DNA of 37,190 nucleotides, from assembly GCA_024636935.1 (NCBI GenBank), contig JAGXGC010000001.1, forward strand, positions 1-37,190. The letters are read 5' to 3'. The notes below the pieces were generated by a model. It saw nothing but the letters and a program-made list of their open reading frames with translations, did not search any database and was not told where the DNA came from. The translations under genes and the position numbers were made by a program. The first letter of the stretch is position 1. Each line of letters starts with the position of its first letter. Origin of the DNA: Sideroxydans sp. (GTDB taxonomy: Bacteria > Pseudomonadota > Gammaproteobacteria > Burkholderiales > Gallionellaceae). Below are positions 9,459 through 17,565 of this stretch, in pieces.

Positions 9459-9495
9459 CCACGCAACAAAGATGATTGCAGTCGAGGAGAAGAAT

Positions 9496-11352
9496 ATGAA
9501 CGACTTTGCCGGAATGGAAGATCTGCTGAGCGACTTTCTGATGGAAGCGGGTGACATGCTGTCAGACGTGGACAGCAAGCTGATGGAATTGGAAAAAACC
9601 CCGAATGACGGTGGATTGCTGAACGAGATATTTCGAGGCTTCCACACGATCAAGGGAGGGGCCGGTTTCCTGAATGCCAACGAGTTGGTCACCTTGTGTC
9701 ACCTGACCGAGAACCTGTTCGACAAATTGCGCAATAAGGAATTGACGCTCAGTGCAGAGCTCATGGATGTGATCTTCGCTGCAACTGCAGAAGTGCGCCA
9801 TATGTTCAGCGCCTTGCAACAGAATCAGCAGCCTCAGGCCGCGCCCGGCGAGATCATTAGTGCCCTGAAGGATGCGCTGGAAGGTAAAGCAGTGGCCGCG
9901 ATCAACTCGAAAAATACATCAGCCTCAGCACCTGCGGTGAAAGAAGACAAGCCAGCCTTGCCCAATATTGAAGCTGAGAATGTGGACTGGGATGCTTTGT
10001 ATAACGTTCTGACCGGAACGGATATCGTTGCGCAAGTGGGCGCCAAGCGGGATGTGGAAGAAATCAAGCAGGCGATCAATGAAGAAGAGTCGACGCGCAA
10101 AGCGTTTGGTCGACGCTCTAGCGATGTGCCGGGAAGCACGGTAGGTCGCCGTGGTGGAGATGTGCCTGCTGTTGAAGCAAAAGAAACCACTATTCGCGTG
10201 GATACTGAGCGTTTAGATCAGGTGCTGAACCTGTCCGGCGAGATCGGACTGACCAAGAATCGCCTGACTCATCTGCGTTCAGACATCTTACAAGGTCGCA
10301 GCGATGCAGATGTCCTGCGGGAGTTGGATCTTTCCGTGACCCAACTCGATATGCTGGTCGTGAATCTGCAGAACGCGGTGATGAAAACGCGCATGCAACC
10401 CATCGGCCGCCTGTTCAAGAAGTATCCCCGCTTGGCGCGCGATCTGGCTCGCTCATTGAGCAAGGATGTCGAGCTGGTGTTGGTCGGTGAAGAGACCGAG
10501 ATGGACAAGACCATGATTGAAGATTTGAATGATCCGTTGGTGCACTTGGTGCGCAATGCGGTCGATCATGGTGTCGAGACGATCGAAGAGCGGCGCGCCG
10601 CCGGTAAGCCGGAAAAGAGCATGGTGGAACTGTCTGCCCGGCAAGAGGGAGATCACATCCTGATCACTATAACCGACGACGGCAAGGGTATGCGCCCCGA
10701 GGTGATTCGCAACAAGGCCGTGGAAAAAGGCCTGATCACCAATGAGATGGCCAATACGCTGGATGAGAACCAATGCCTGGAGCTGGTGTTCCTGCCCGGC
10801 TTCTCTACCAAGGATGAGATTTCCAGTGTGTCCGGACGTGGTGTTGGTATGGATGTGGTGAAGACGAACATCCAAAGATTGAACGGTAGTATCCAGATCC
10901 AATCCGAACCAGGTAAGGGCTCTGTGTTCTCTATATCGCTACCTTTGACGCTGGCCATCCTGCCGGTGCTGGTGCTGCGATTGGGCGACCAGTCTTTTGC
11001 AGTGCCGCTGTCTATGGTGCGCGAGATCCTGCCGGTCACGCTGGATGCACTACAGCAAGTTTCTGGTAAGGCGACGATGATCGTGCGCGGTGAAGTGCTG
11101 CCGGTGTTGCCGCTTACCCAGCTCATCGGCTGGGGTAACAATGAGCGTTCCGAAGTAGGTGTGCTGATGCAGTTCGGCAGCAACAGTTTCATCCTGACTG
11201 CGGACGGCTTCGTTGGCCACGAGGATGTGGTCATCAAGTCGCTGGAGACTTTCCGTCCCAAAGGCGTTGCTGGAGTCACCATGTCCAGTGAGGGCGATAT
11301 CGTGCTGATACTGGATATCAAGGAACTTCTGAGTGACGTGCGCGGAAGCTGA
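9496..11352 (+). CDS. cheA: Chemotaxis histidine kinase CheA
   Basis: CheA autophosphorylates under receptor control and passes phosphate to CheY and the CheV receivers. I start at 9496 (618 residues) because GAGGAGAAG lies just before that ATG; the frame is open back to 9427 but runs through a hairpin element. Domains: P1 with phospho-histidine H50 (FHTIKGG), a long linker (about 120-230) in which I cannot recognise a standard P2 domain, P3 dimerisation (about 231-300), P4 ATP-binding domain with HLVRNAVDHG (N box, about 350), DDGKGM (about 394) and GRGVGMDVV (about 448), and P5 CheW-like domain (about 485-615). The linker contains a small repeated GRR..DVP motif near 206-223. Confidence 0.96.
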   Translation: MNDFAGMEDLLSDFLMEAGDMLSDVDSKLMELEKTPNDGGLLNEIFRGFHTIKGGAGFLNANELVTLCHLTENLFDKLRNKELTLSAELMDVIFAATAEVRHMFSALQQNQQPQAAPGEIISALKDALEGKAVAAINSKNTSASAPAVKEDKPALPNIEAENVDWDALYNVLTGTDIVAQVGAKRDVEEIKQAINEEESTRKAFGRRSSDVPGSTVGRRGGDVPAVEAKETTIRVDTERLDQVLNLSGEIGLTKNRLTHLRSDILQGRSDADVLRELDLSVTQLDMLVVNLQNAVMKTRMQPIGRLFKKYPRLARDLARSLSKDVELVLVGEETEMDKTMIEDLNDPLVHLVRNAVDHGVETIEERRAAGKPEKSMVELSARQEGDHILITITDDGKGMRPEVIRNKAVEKGLITNEMANTLDENQCLELVFLPGFSTKDEISSVSGRGVGMDVVKTNIQRLNGSIQIQSEPGKGSVFSISLPLTLAILPVLVLRLGDQSFAVPLSMVREILPVTLDALQQVSGKATMIVRGEVLPVLPLTQLIGWGNNERSEVGVLMQFGSNSFILTADGFVGHEDVVIKSLETFRPKGVAGVTMSSEGDIVLILDIKELLSDVRGS

Positions 11353-11480
11353 TCGGAAAGGCCTGTTGCAGTTGGTGACAGAACTGAAAGGTGAGGCCGG
11401 CGCAGTCAGAAAATCAGTCGAAGGATTCAAAGTCTGATCAATTTTTGGTCAGCAATATAACAATAATTTTGGAGGCTCTG

Positions 11481-12608
11481 ATGTTTTGCGGAAAATTGAA
11501 GCAGGAGAATAAAACGGCCCAACTTCGCTTGGTGGAGACGGAACGTGACATCGGTAGTCTTCGTGAAGAACTGGCAAGGCTGGAGCGCCAGCGCGATAGT
11601 TTGCGCGAGGAGACTGAGCAAGCCAAACTGAAGTGTGCAGTGGCAGATAGAATTTTCGCCAACATGCAGGGCTTCGGGGAATCATTTATTTCTTTGCAAA
11701 CTTCCCAGGTTCAAGCGGCCACTTCCTTGCGCGAAGAAAAGCAGCATGCGGTCGAAGCGGCTAGTGTGTCAGTGAATAATCGTGAAGCCGTGCTGAATAT
11801 TGCCTCCAGTCTGGAATCTCTATCCGGTGATACCTTGCAGACATCCAAGAACGTGCAAGGCCTGACGGAACGTGCAGCGCAGATCGGTAGTATCGTGCAG
11901 CTGATCAAGGAGATTGCCGATCAGACCAATCTGCTGGCCCTGAATGCAGCGATCGAAGCGGCGCGTGCGGGTGAGCAGGGGCGCGGTTTTGCGGTGGTCG
12001 CTGATGAGGTGCGTAAACTAGCTGAACGCACTGCCAAGGCGACCAGCGAGATATCGGTGATCGTCACTGCCATTCAAGACGAGACGCACCATGCCCGCAC
12101 CCAGATGGAGGATTGGGCCAAGAAATCTCAGATGTTCAGCAGTGATGTAGGTACGGTGATGGAGAACATGAAACACCTGCTGGATTTGTCGCACACCATG
12201 GAGGGCACCATATCAGCCGCCGCACTTCGCAGCTTCGTCGAAGTCGCCAAGCTCGACCACATTCTCTACAAGTTCGAGATATATAAGGTATTCATGGGTA
12301 TCTCCGAGAGGGATGCAGGCAGTTTCTCTTCCCATACTGCATGCCGTCTGGGTAAGTGGTATTTTGAAGGTGAAGGCAAGGATTGCTTCTCCAAACTGGA
12401 CGGCTATCAAGCGGTGGCTGCCCCACATCAGGGATTCCATCAGAACGGCAAAGAGGCGGTGGCAGCGTTTCATGCAGGTGATCCACTGCGCGGCATGGGG
12501 TTGGTGAGCAAGATGGAGGCAGATAGCATGGCTGTCCTGTCTGCATTGGAGCGTATTGCAATCGCTGGGGAAGCCGACAACAGCCTGTTGTGCGCTTCAC
12601 CGAGCTGA
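11481..12608 (+). CDS. Soluble chemoreceptor with C-terminal zinc-binding CZB domain
   Basis: This 375-residue receptor has no membrane helix, so it should be cytoplasmic. The start at 11481 is set by GGAGG five bases upstream; the frame opens earlier, at a GTG at 11391. Residues 5-55 form a charged coiled coil. A short signalling domain follows with the conserved tip (about 144-180, [19 protein letters not shown]). The C-terminus is a CZB domain with ligands H260, C288, H316 and H320 and the CRLGKWY motif. CZB domains bind zinc by three His and one Cys and have been linked to zinc or hypochlorous acid sensing. It lies between cheA and cheR, so it is part of the core cluster. Confidence 0.9.
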   Translation: MFCGKLKQENKTAQLRLVETERDIGSLREELARLERQRDSLREETEQAKLKCAVADRIFANMQGFGESFISLQTSQVQAATSLREEKQHAVEAASVSVNNREAVLNIASSLESLSGDTLQTSKNVQGLTERAAQIGSIVQLIKEIADQTNLLALNAAIEAARAGEQGRGFAVVADEVRKLAERTAKATSEISVIVTAIQDETHHARTQMEDWAKKSQMFSSDVGTVMENMKHLLDLSHTMEGTISAAALRSFVEVAKLDHILYKFEIYKVFMGISERDAGSFSSHTACRLGKWYFEGEGKDCFSKLDGYQAVAAPHQGFHQNGKEAVAAFHAGDPLRGMGLVSKMEADSMAVLSALERIAIAGEADNSLLCASPS

Positions 12609-12668
12609 AGTCTAAACTGAGTTCAGACTGTCGGATGTTCGTTAACCGGGACCTGTTACGGGCGTTCT

Positions 12669-13481
12669 ATGCATCGTGAATTCTCTTTCACCGATCAGGA
12701 TTTCCAGAAGATACGGACGCTGATCCATCGCCACGCAGGGATAGCGCTGGCGGATAGCAAGCAGGAATTGGTATACAGCCGCCTAGCGAAGAGATTGCGT
12801 GCGACCGGGCTTAAGACCTTTGCCGAATATCTGGATTTTCTGCAGAAGGGGCACGAGGATGAATGGGAGGCCTTCGTCAATTCCCTGACCACCAATCTCA
12901 CTTCGTTCTTTCGCGAAGCGCATCATTTTAAATTACTAGCTGAATTCCTACTTCAGTTAGACAAGTCACATACCATCCATCTATGGTGTTCAGCCTGTTC
13001 GACGGGGGAAGAGGCATATTCGATGGCGATAGCCGCGGTCGAGACATTCGGCCGTTTTGACCACCCAGTACGTATCACAGCCTCAGATCTGGATAGTCAT
13101 GTACTTGAGACTGCCAAAGCAGGACGCTACAAGGCGGATGAGGTAAACAAACTGGGTAAGGAGCGGGTAGAGAGATTCTTCATTCCTGACGGTGTCGGAT
13201 ATTTCAAAGTGCGCCCAGAGTTACAGCGTTGCATCGAATTCAAGCGCATCAACCTGCTGGATGCGCAATATCCGATCCAGCACAAGCTGCATGGGATCTT
13301 CTGCCGTAATGTGATGATCTATTTCGATAAGGAAACTCAGTTCAACATTCTCAAGAAGTTCGCCCCATTGTTACACCCGCATGGCTTGTTATTTGCAGGT
13401 CATTCGGAGAGTTTCTATCACGCCGCCGTCTATTTTAAATTGCGTGCTCAGACCGTTTACGAGTTGGCCAAAAATGCCTGA
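12669..13481 (+). CDS. cheR: Chemoreceptor methyltransferase CheR
   Basis: CheR transfers methyl groups from S-adenosylmethionine to receptor glutamates during adaptation. The 270-residue protein has the N-terminal helical domain (about 5-75), the motif TTNLTSFFRE (about 74-83), the SAM-binding motif CSACSTGEEAYSMA (about 107-120) and the later FCRNVMIYF segment. The ribosome site is poor, and a 21-base dyad lies in the 60-base leader. Its stop overlaps the start of the following methylesterase gene, so the two are translationally coupled. Confidence 0.95.
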   Translation: MHREFSFTDQDFQKIRTLIHRHAGIALADSKQELVYSRLAKRLRATGLKTFAEYLDFLQKGHEDEWEAFVNSLTTNLTSFFREAHHFKLLAEFLLQLDKSHTIHLWCSACSTGEEAYSMAIAAVETFGRFDHPVRITASDLDSHVLETAKAGRYKADEVNKLGKERVERFFIPDGVGYFKVRPELQRCIEFKRINLLDAQYPIQHKLHGIFCRNVMIYFDKETQFNILKKFAPLLHPHGLLFAGHSESFYHAAVYFKLRAQTVYELAKNA

Positions 13482-14052
13482 AGGACGCATCATCGTCGTA
13501 GGATCTTCTACAGGTGGGACAGAAGCATTACGTGAATTTCTGACGCGGATGCCAGTGAATTCCCCCCCCATTTTGATCGCCCAGCACATGCCGGTGAGCT
13601 TTGTACCTTCATTCGCCGCACGATTGGATGGGCTGTGTACGTTGCGTGTGAAATTAGCCGAGCAAGGAGAAGATCTCGCTAGTGGAACGGCATATCTCTC
13701 ACCCGGCCATGCCCATCTGGAGATTGAAAAATATGGCGCGGGGTATCGTGCCGTGTTGAATAGCGGCCCCCCGGTAAATTTCCACCGCCCTTCAGTGGAG
13801 GTGCTGTTCCGATCCGCGGCCAAGGTATTGGGTGCCCGTGCTGTCGGTGTGATGCTCACGGGAATGGGGAAGGATGGAGCGGTTGCCATGCTGGAGATGA
13901 AGCAGGCAGGCGCCATCAATCTTGCGCAGAATGAAGAGAGTTGTGTGGTGTTCGGCATGCCGCGTGCTGCAATCGAACTGGGGGCGGTAGATGAGGTGCT
14001 GCCACTGAACAGGATCGCCGAACGGGCAATCATACGCAGTCGGGAAAGTTGA
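13474..14052 (+). CDS. cheB: CheB-type methylesterase domain protein without receiver
   Basis: CheB removes methyl groups from, and deamidates, chemoreceptors. This 192-residue product contains only the catalytic domain: nucleophile S12 in GSSTGG, H38 in AQHMP, and D134 in GMGKDG form the triad. The receiver domain and linker that normally precede it are absent. The ATG at 13474 overlaps the cheR stop by 8 bases, and the sequence before it is cheR coding sequence, so no hidden receiver exists here. The methylesterase therefore probably cannot be activated by CheA phosphorylation unless a separate receiver partners it. The gene converges on the reverse-strand receptor after 39 bases. Confidence 0.88.
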   Translation: MPEGRIIVVGSSTGGTEALREFLTRMPVNSPPILIAQHMPVSFVPSFAARLDGLCTLRVKLAEQGEDLASGTAYLSPGHAHLEIEKYGAGYRAVLNSGPPVNFHRPSVEVLFRSAAKVLGARAVGVMLTGMGKDGAVAMLEMKQAGAINLAQNEESCVVFGMPRAAIELGAVDEVLPLNRIAERAIIRSRES

Positions 14053-14091
14053 GCGGGAGGCAAGGCGCGGACGCATCCCCCCCGATAAAAA

Positions 14092-15561
14092 TCAGTTGCG
14101 TTTGCTTGCAGCCGGATGTTTTTCGGCGACCATCTGGTCGATGATTGTCATTACATCCAGGCTAGCTTCTTCTGCTGTCTTCAATTGATTCATGATTTTA
14201 TCCTGTAGCGACTCGTCATGTGCCCAATCCCGCTCCATCAGCGTCAGCATGCCATGCACTGAACCATGCACCTTGCTATGCGGAACATCCAGCTTGCGGA
14301 ATGATGAAAGTTCGCCGAACACCTCTTTGCCTGCACCTGCATACCACTTGCCGAGGCGGCAGTTGTGATGGTCAATGCCGGCTGCCTTCTTGTATTCTTC
14401 GTTGTCCCACTCATTGACCAGTACATAGGCGCGTTGTTTGTAAATGACGTGGTCGACTTTAACTAGCGAGGCAAAACTCAGATCCTGTGCGTAGCGGGCA
14501 CTGGCCAATGAGGTCACCGCTGATTCGTAGAATTGGCCAAACTTGTGTTCCAACTTGCCGATGACGCTCTGCGAAGAATTGGCGATCTCATGCATCTCCT
14601 GCGAGTCCGTCAACATCTTGGCTGATTCACTTTGCAGCATCAACATGATGCGTCCAATCGATTCGGATGCATTCTTGGTGTTCTCAGCTAGCTTGCGCAC
14701 CTCGTCTGCCACTACCGCAAAACCGCGTCCCGCCTCGCCTGCGCGTGCCGCCTCAATGGCTGCATTCAGTGCCAAGAGGTTGGTTTGATCGGCAATGGAA
14801 GTGATCAGTCCGACGGCCTTGGTGATCTCGCTGCTGCGTGCATTGAGCTTGGTGATCGCCTCGTTGGCATGATTAACCCTTGCCACGATGCCAGACAGAC
14901 GCTGTACTACATCCTTGACGGATTCGCGACTCTCTTCCGCATCTTCGCGCGTGCGGCGTGAAATGCTGGCCAGCTCTTCCATGTTGTCAGTGATGACCTT
15001 CAGATCATTCTGGTTGGAAACAAGGTTCTTCAACAGGTTGTCGGTATTCAGATGGTGCGCACGTGACAGCATATGCGTACGCATGGCATTGCGCTTCTGC
15101 TCAGCCATTCCTTCAATCAGGATGTTCTGATTGGCCAGACCTTTCTTGAAGCCGCCGTGCACGCCGCCGTTCAGTGCCTGCCGGAAGAAGTTGCCGGCTA
15201 GATTTGCCCGGAAGCTGGTCTCCTGTTCGCGGAAGAAGGTAGCCAGTTGGTCCAACATGTCGTTCACATCCCAGCACAGCAGACTGATCTCGTCGCGTGA
15301 ATTGCCGATGCCGGTCACGCGCGAATTGAATTTTCCGGCTGCAACATCATTGATCACGGTCACGACTTTCTTCAAGGGCGCTAACCACCGGCGCACCAGC
15401 CATTGGCCCGCTGCAGAAGCGGCGATACCCGCGGCCAGGAAGGTGATCATGAATGCATCAAAGCCATGACGGGCAAAGCTGGTCAGAATGATGAGCAGCG
15501 TGCCGAAAGAAAATGCCCACAACAGGGCGGAGAATCTAGATTGCAAGGACCAGTTCGTCAT
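14092..15561 (-). CDS. CetA-like membrane chemoreceptor with HAMP and C-terminal CZB domain
   Basis: This 489-residue receptor has two closely spaced membrane helices (about 11-29 and 36-56) with almost no periplasmic loop, as in Aer and Campylobacter CetA, so it cannot sense an external ligand directly. A HAMP-like region (about 57-110), a signalling domain with tip [19 protein letters not shown] (about 257-290), and a CZB domain with H371, C401, H428 and H432 follow; the 30/27/4 spacing matches that of the DgcZ zinc site. The start overlaps the end of the upstream PAS gene by 26 bases, which implies coupled translation and a shared complex. The CZB fusion adds a zinc or oxidant input. Confidence 0.9.
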   Translation of the reverse strand: MTNWSLQSRFSALLWAFSFGTLLIILTSFARHGFDAFMITFLAAGIAASAAGQWLVRRWLAPLKKVVTVINDVAAGKFNSRVTGIGNSRDEISLLCWDVNDMLDQLATFFREQETSFRANLAGNFFRQALNGGVHGGFKKGLANQNILIEGMAEQKRNAMRTHMLSRAHHLNTDNLLKNLVSNQNDLKVITDNMEELASISRRTREDAEESRESVKDVVQRLSGIVARVNHANEAITKLNARSSEITKAVGLITSIADQTNLLALNAAIEAARAGEAGRGFAVVADEVRKLAENTKNASESIGRIMLMLQSESAKMLTDSQEMHEIANSSQSVIGKLEHKFGQFYESAVTSLASARYAQDLSFASLVKVDHVIYKQRAYVLVNEWDNEEYKKAAGIDHHNCRLGKWYAGAGKEVFGELSSFRKLDVPHSKVHGSVHGMLTLMERDWAHDESLQDKIMNQLKTAEEASLDVMTIIDQMVAEKHPAASKRN

Positions 15562-16054
15562 AGCTCATTCCTTTGTCTTTCAGTACATCCACCAGAATCT
15601 TGGTCGAGGTTGCGATGGCATTGGCGGGGCCTGCCTGCCGTTCGGCTTCCAGCATGGCGGCATAAAGCGGAGTCACGACATCGATACCGCTGCGCTTGGG
15701 TTTGCGGCGCACCGAGAAATAGCCATTGACATTGCCAGACGAATCGAACGTTGGCGTCACGTTGGTGAACACCCAATAGAAACCACCATCCTTGGACATG
15801 TTCTTCACGTAAGCGAAGCACTCTTCCTTCTTCTGGATCTTGTCCCACAACAACTGGAACACCGCACGCGGCATATCCGGATGGCGCACGATATTGTGCT
15901 GGCTGCCTAGAAGTTCTTGTTCGCTGTAGCCTGAGAATTCGATGAAGATGCGGTTGCCGTAAGTGATGCGCCCTTTGAGATCTGTCATGGAGACGATGAA
16001 ATCGTCATCCCGCATCACCCTTTCGACCGTGGTCGGTGTGATATTTCGTTTCAT
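15536..16054 (-). CDS. CetB-like PAS sensor protein (energy taxis)
   Basis: This 172-residue protein is essentially one Aer-type PAS domain (about 15-118) with a helical tail. It keeps the FAD-pocket residues N34, R57, H58, D60 and W70 at Aer numbering, in the motif [10 protein letters not shown], but the Aer tryptophan 79 is replaced by C79 (sequence ECFAYVKN). That variant resembles CetB of Campylobacter, which binds FAD and signals through the separate receptor CetA. The adjacent overlapping receptor gene fits this split-Aer model. The gene diverges from flhB. FAD binding is inferred, not shown. Confidence 0.85.
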   Translation of the reverse strand: MKRNITPTTVERVMRDDDFIVSMTDLKGRITYGNRIFIEFSGYSEQELLGSQHNIVRHPDMPRAVFQLLWDKIQKKEECFAYVKNMSKDGGFYWVFTNVTPTFDSSGNVNGYFSVRRKPKRSGIDVVTPLYAAMLEAERQAGPANAIATSTKILVDVLKDKGMSYDELVLAI

Positions 16055-16256
16055 ACTCCCCTCTGTGGAAATTTGCCTCTATATGTCTTTATGGCGACTT
16101 CTGTAAGTGATCGAGTCGCCTACCGCAATGATGCCATCTTATGTTCGTCAAGGGCACCGGAATCTGTGCAATAGGACGGTAAAACCCCTTTAATTCCTCT
16201 GCTTGTTGAGGGTGTGCGTAGCCCATAATCGCCGCACCGATTAAAGGATGGATGAC

Positions 16257-17420
16257 ATGGCCGAGCAGGACAGCGATCTCGAAAAAACAGAATCGCCCTC
16301 GCAACGAAAATTAGACAAGGCACGTGAGGACGGGCAGGTTGCGCGCTCGCGCGAGCTATCTACGTTTATGGGTTTGGCGGCGGGCGGTGCCGGCTTATGG
16401 GCGATGGGCGAGGCGCTGGGCCAAGGCATGTTGCGTCTGTTACATAACGGTCTTACGCTGGATCGCTCCCTTGCGTTCAATATAGAACTGCTGTTGCCGC
16501 GACTGCGGGATTTGTTCGTGGACATCCTACTCACATTTATACCCTTCCTCGGTTTGTTGGTGTTGGTCGCACTGTTCTCTCCTATGCTGATGAGTGGCTG
16601 GCTTTTTTCTACCAAGGCTCTGCAACCGAAGTTCGGCAAGCTCAATCCGTTCAATGGCATCAAGCGCATGTTTTCCGCCCACAGTCTCATCGAACTGATC
16701 AAGGCGCTGGGGAAGGCGATACTGGTCGGTGGCATTGGAGCCTGGGTGGTATGGACTAATCGCGATGAGGTGTTGCAACTGGTGAGTGAACCAGTCGTGA
16801 GTTCTATTCCGCATTTGAACAAGATGATCTGGTGGAGCTTTGCTGCCATCATGTCGGGCATGGTGTTGATTGTGATTATTGACGTGCCTTTCGTGCTGTA
16901 TGAACACACCAAGAAATTGAGGATGACCAAGGAAGAGGTGCGTCAGGAATCCAAAGAGACGGAAGGCGATCCGCAGGTCAAGGGACGCATCCGTAGCATG
17001 CAGCGTGAGATCGCCCGCCGCCGCATGATGTCTGAGATACCGACTGCTGACGTGGTGGTGACCAACCCGACCCACTACTCGGTCGCACTGAAATACAGCG
17101 AAGACAAGATGCGCGCGCCTATCGTGGTGGCAAAGGGCTCGCACTTATTGGCTGCCAAGATCAAAGAGATCGCCAAGGAACACAATGTGCCCATCCTGGA
17201 AGCGCCGCCGCTGGCACGTGCTTTGCACAAACACAGCGAGTTAGGTGCGCCTATTCCTGAGGCGCTGTACACCGCTGTCGCTGAAGTTTTTGCCTATGTT
17301 TATCAGCTGCATCGCTATAAGAAGCAGGGCGGAGCCAAGCCGGTGTTGCCGGGAGAACTACCTGTGCCCAAGGAGCTTGACCCGCTGACCAAGCAGCAAG
17401 CCGAAGAAGTGGCGGATTGA
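16257..17420 (+). CDS. flhB: Flagellar export apparatus protein FlhB
   Basis: FlhB is the substrate-specificity switch of the flagellar type III export gate. The 387-residue protein has a charged N-terminus (ESPSQRKLDKAREDGQVARS), four membrane segments between about residues 35 and 215, and a cytoplasmic domain with the self-cleavage motif NPTH (N270). The start at 16257 has AAAGGA eight bases upstream; an in-frame ATG at 16248 overlaps that ribosome site and is less likely. The C-terminus runs about 40 residues beyond the usual core with a proline-rich tail. flhA follows after 145 bases. Confidence 0.95.
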   Translation: MAEQDSDLEKTESPSQRKLDKAREDGQVARSRELSTFMGLAAGGAGLWAMGEALGQGMLRLLHNGLTLDRSLAFNIELLLPRLRDLFVDILLTFIPFLGLLVLVALFSPMLMSGWLFSTKALQPKFGKLNPFNGIKRMFSAHSLIELIKALGKAILVGGIGAWVVWTNRDEVLQLVSEPVVSSIPHLNKMIWWSFAAIMSGMVLIVIIDVPFVLYEHTKKLRMTKEEVRQESKETEGDPQVKGRIRSMQREIARRRMMSEIPTADVVVTNPTHYSVALKYSEDKMRAPIVVAKGSHLLAAKIKEIAKEHNVPILEAPPLARALHKHSELGAPIPEALYTAVAEVFAYVYQLHRYKKQGGAKPVLPGELPVPKELDPLTKQQAEEVAD

Positions 17421-17565
17421 TGCAGTGCTCAGGTACTTCTGTTAATAGCCGCCCAATTCCCCTTCTATTCCTTACTTTGATTTGACGCGCACTCAAGATA
17501 ATACGTATGAGCCATGAAGCCCTGTTTCGGGGCAAGGCGAAACGGATATCAAAACGAGGCGCGAC

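Noticed and set aside
9427-9495. Upstream in-frame start for cheA
   Set aside because: It would translate through the second hairpin and has no ribosome site; the ATG at 9496 has GAGGAGAAG.
13562-13569. Run of eight C inside cheB as a phase-variation tract
   Set aside because: It is short, encodes normal family residues and keeps the frame; nothing suggests switching.
15558-15848. Alternative reading frames over the PAS gene and other long antisense frames across the window
   Set aside because: They mirror well-supported genes, have no recognisable domains and no ribosome sites.
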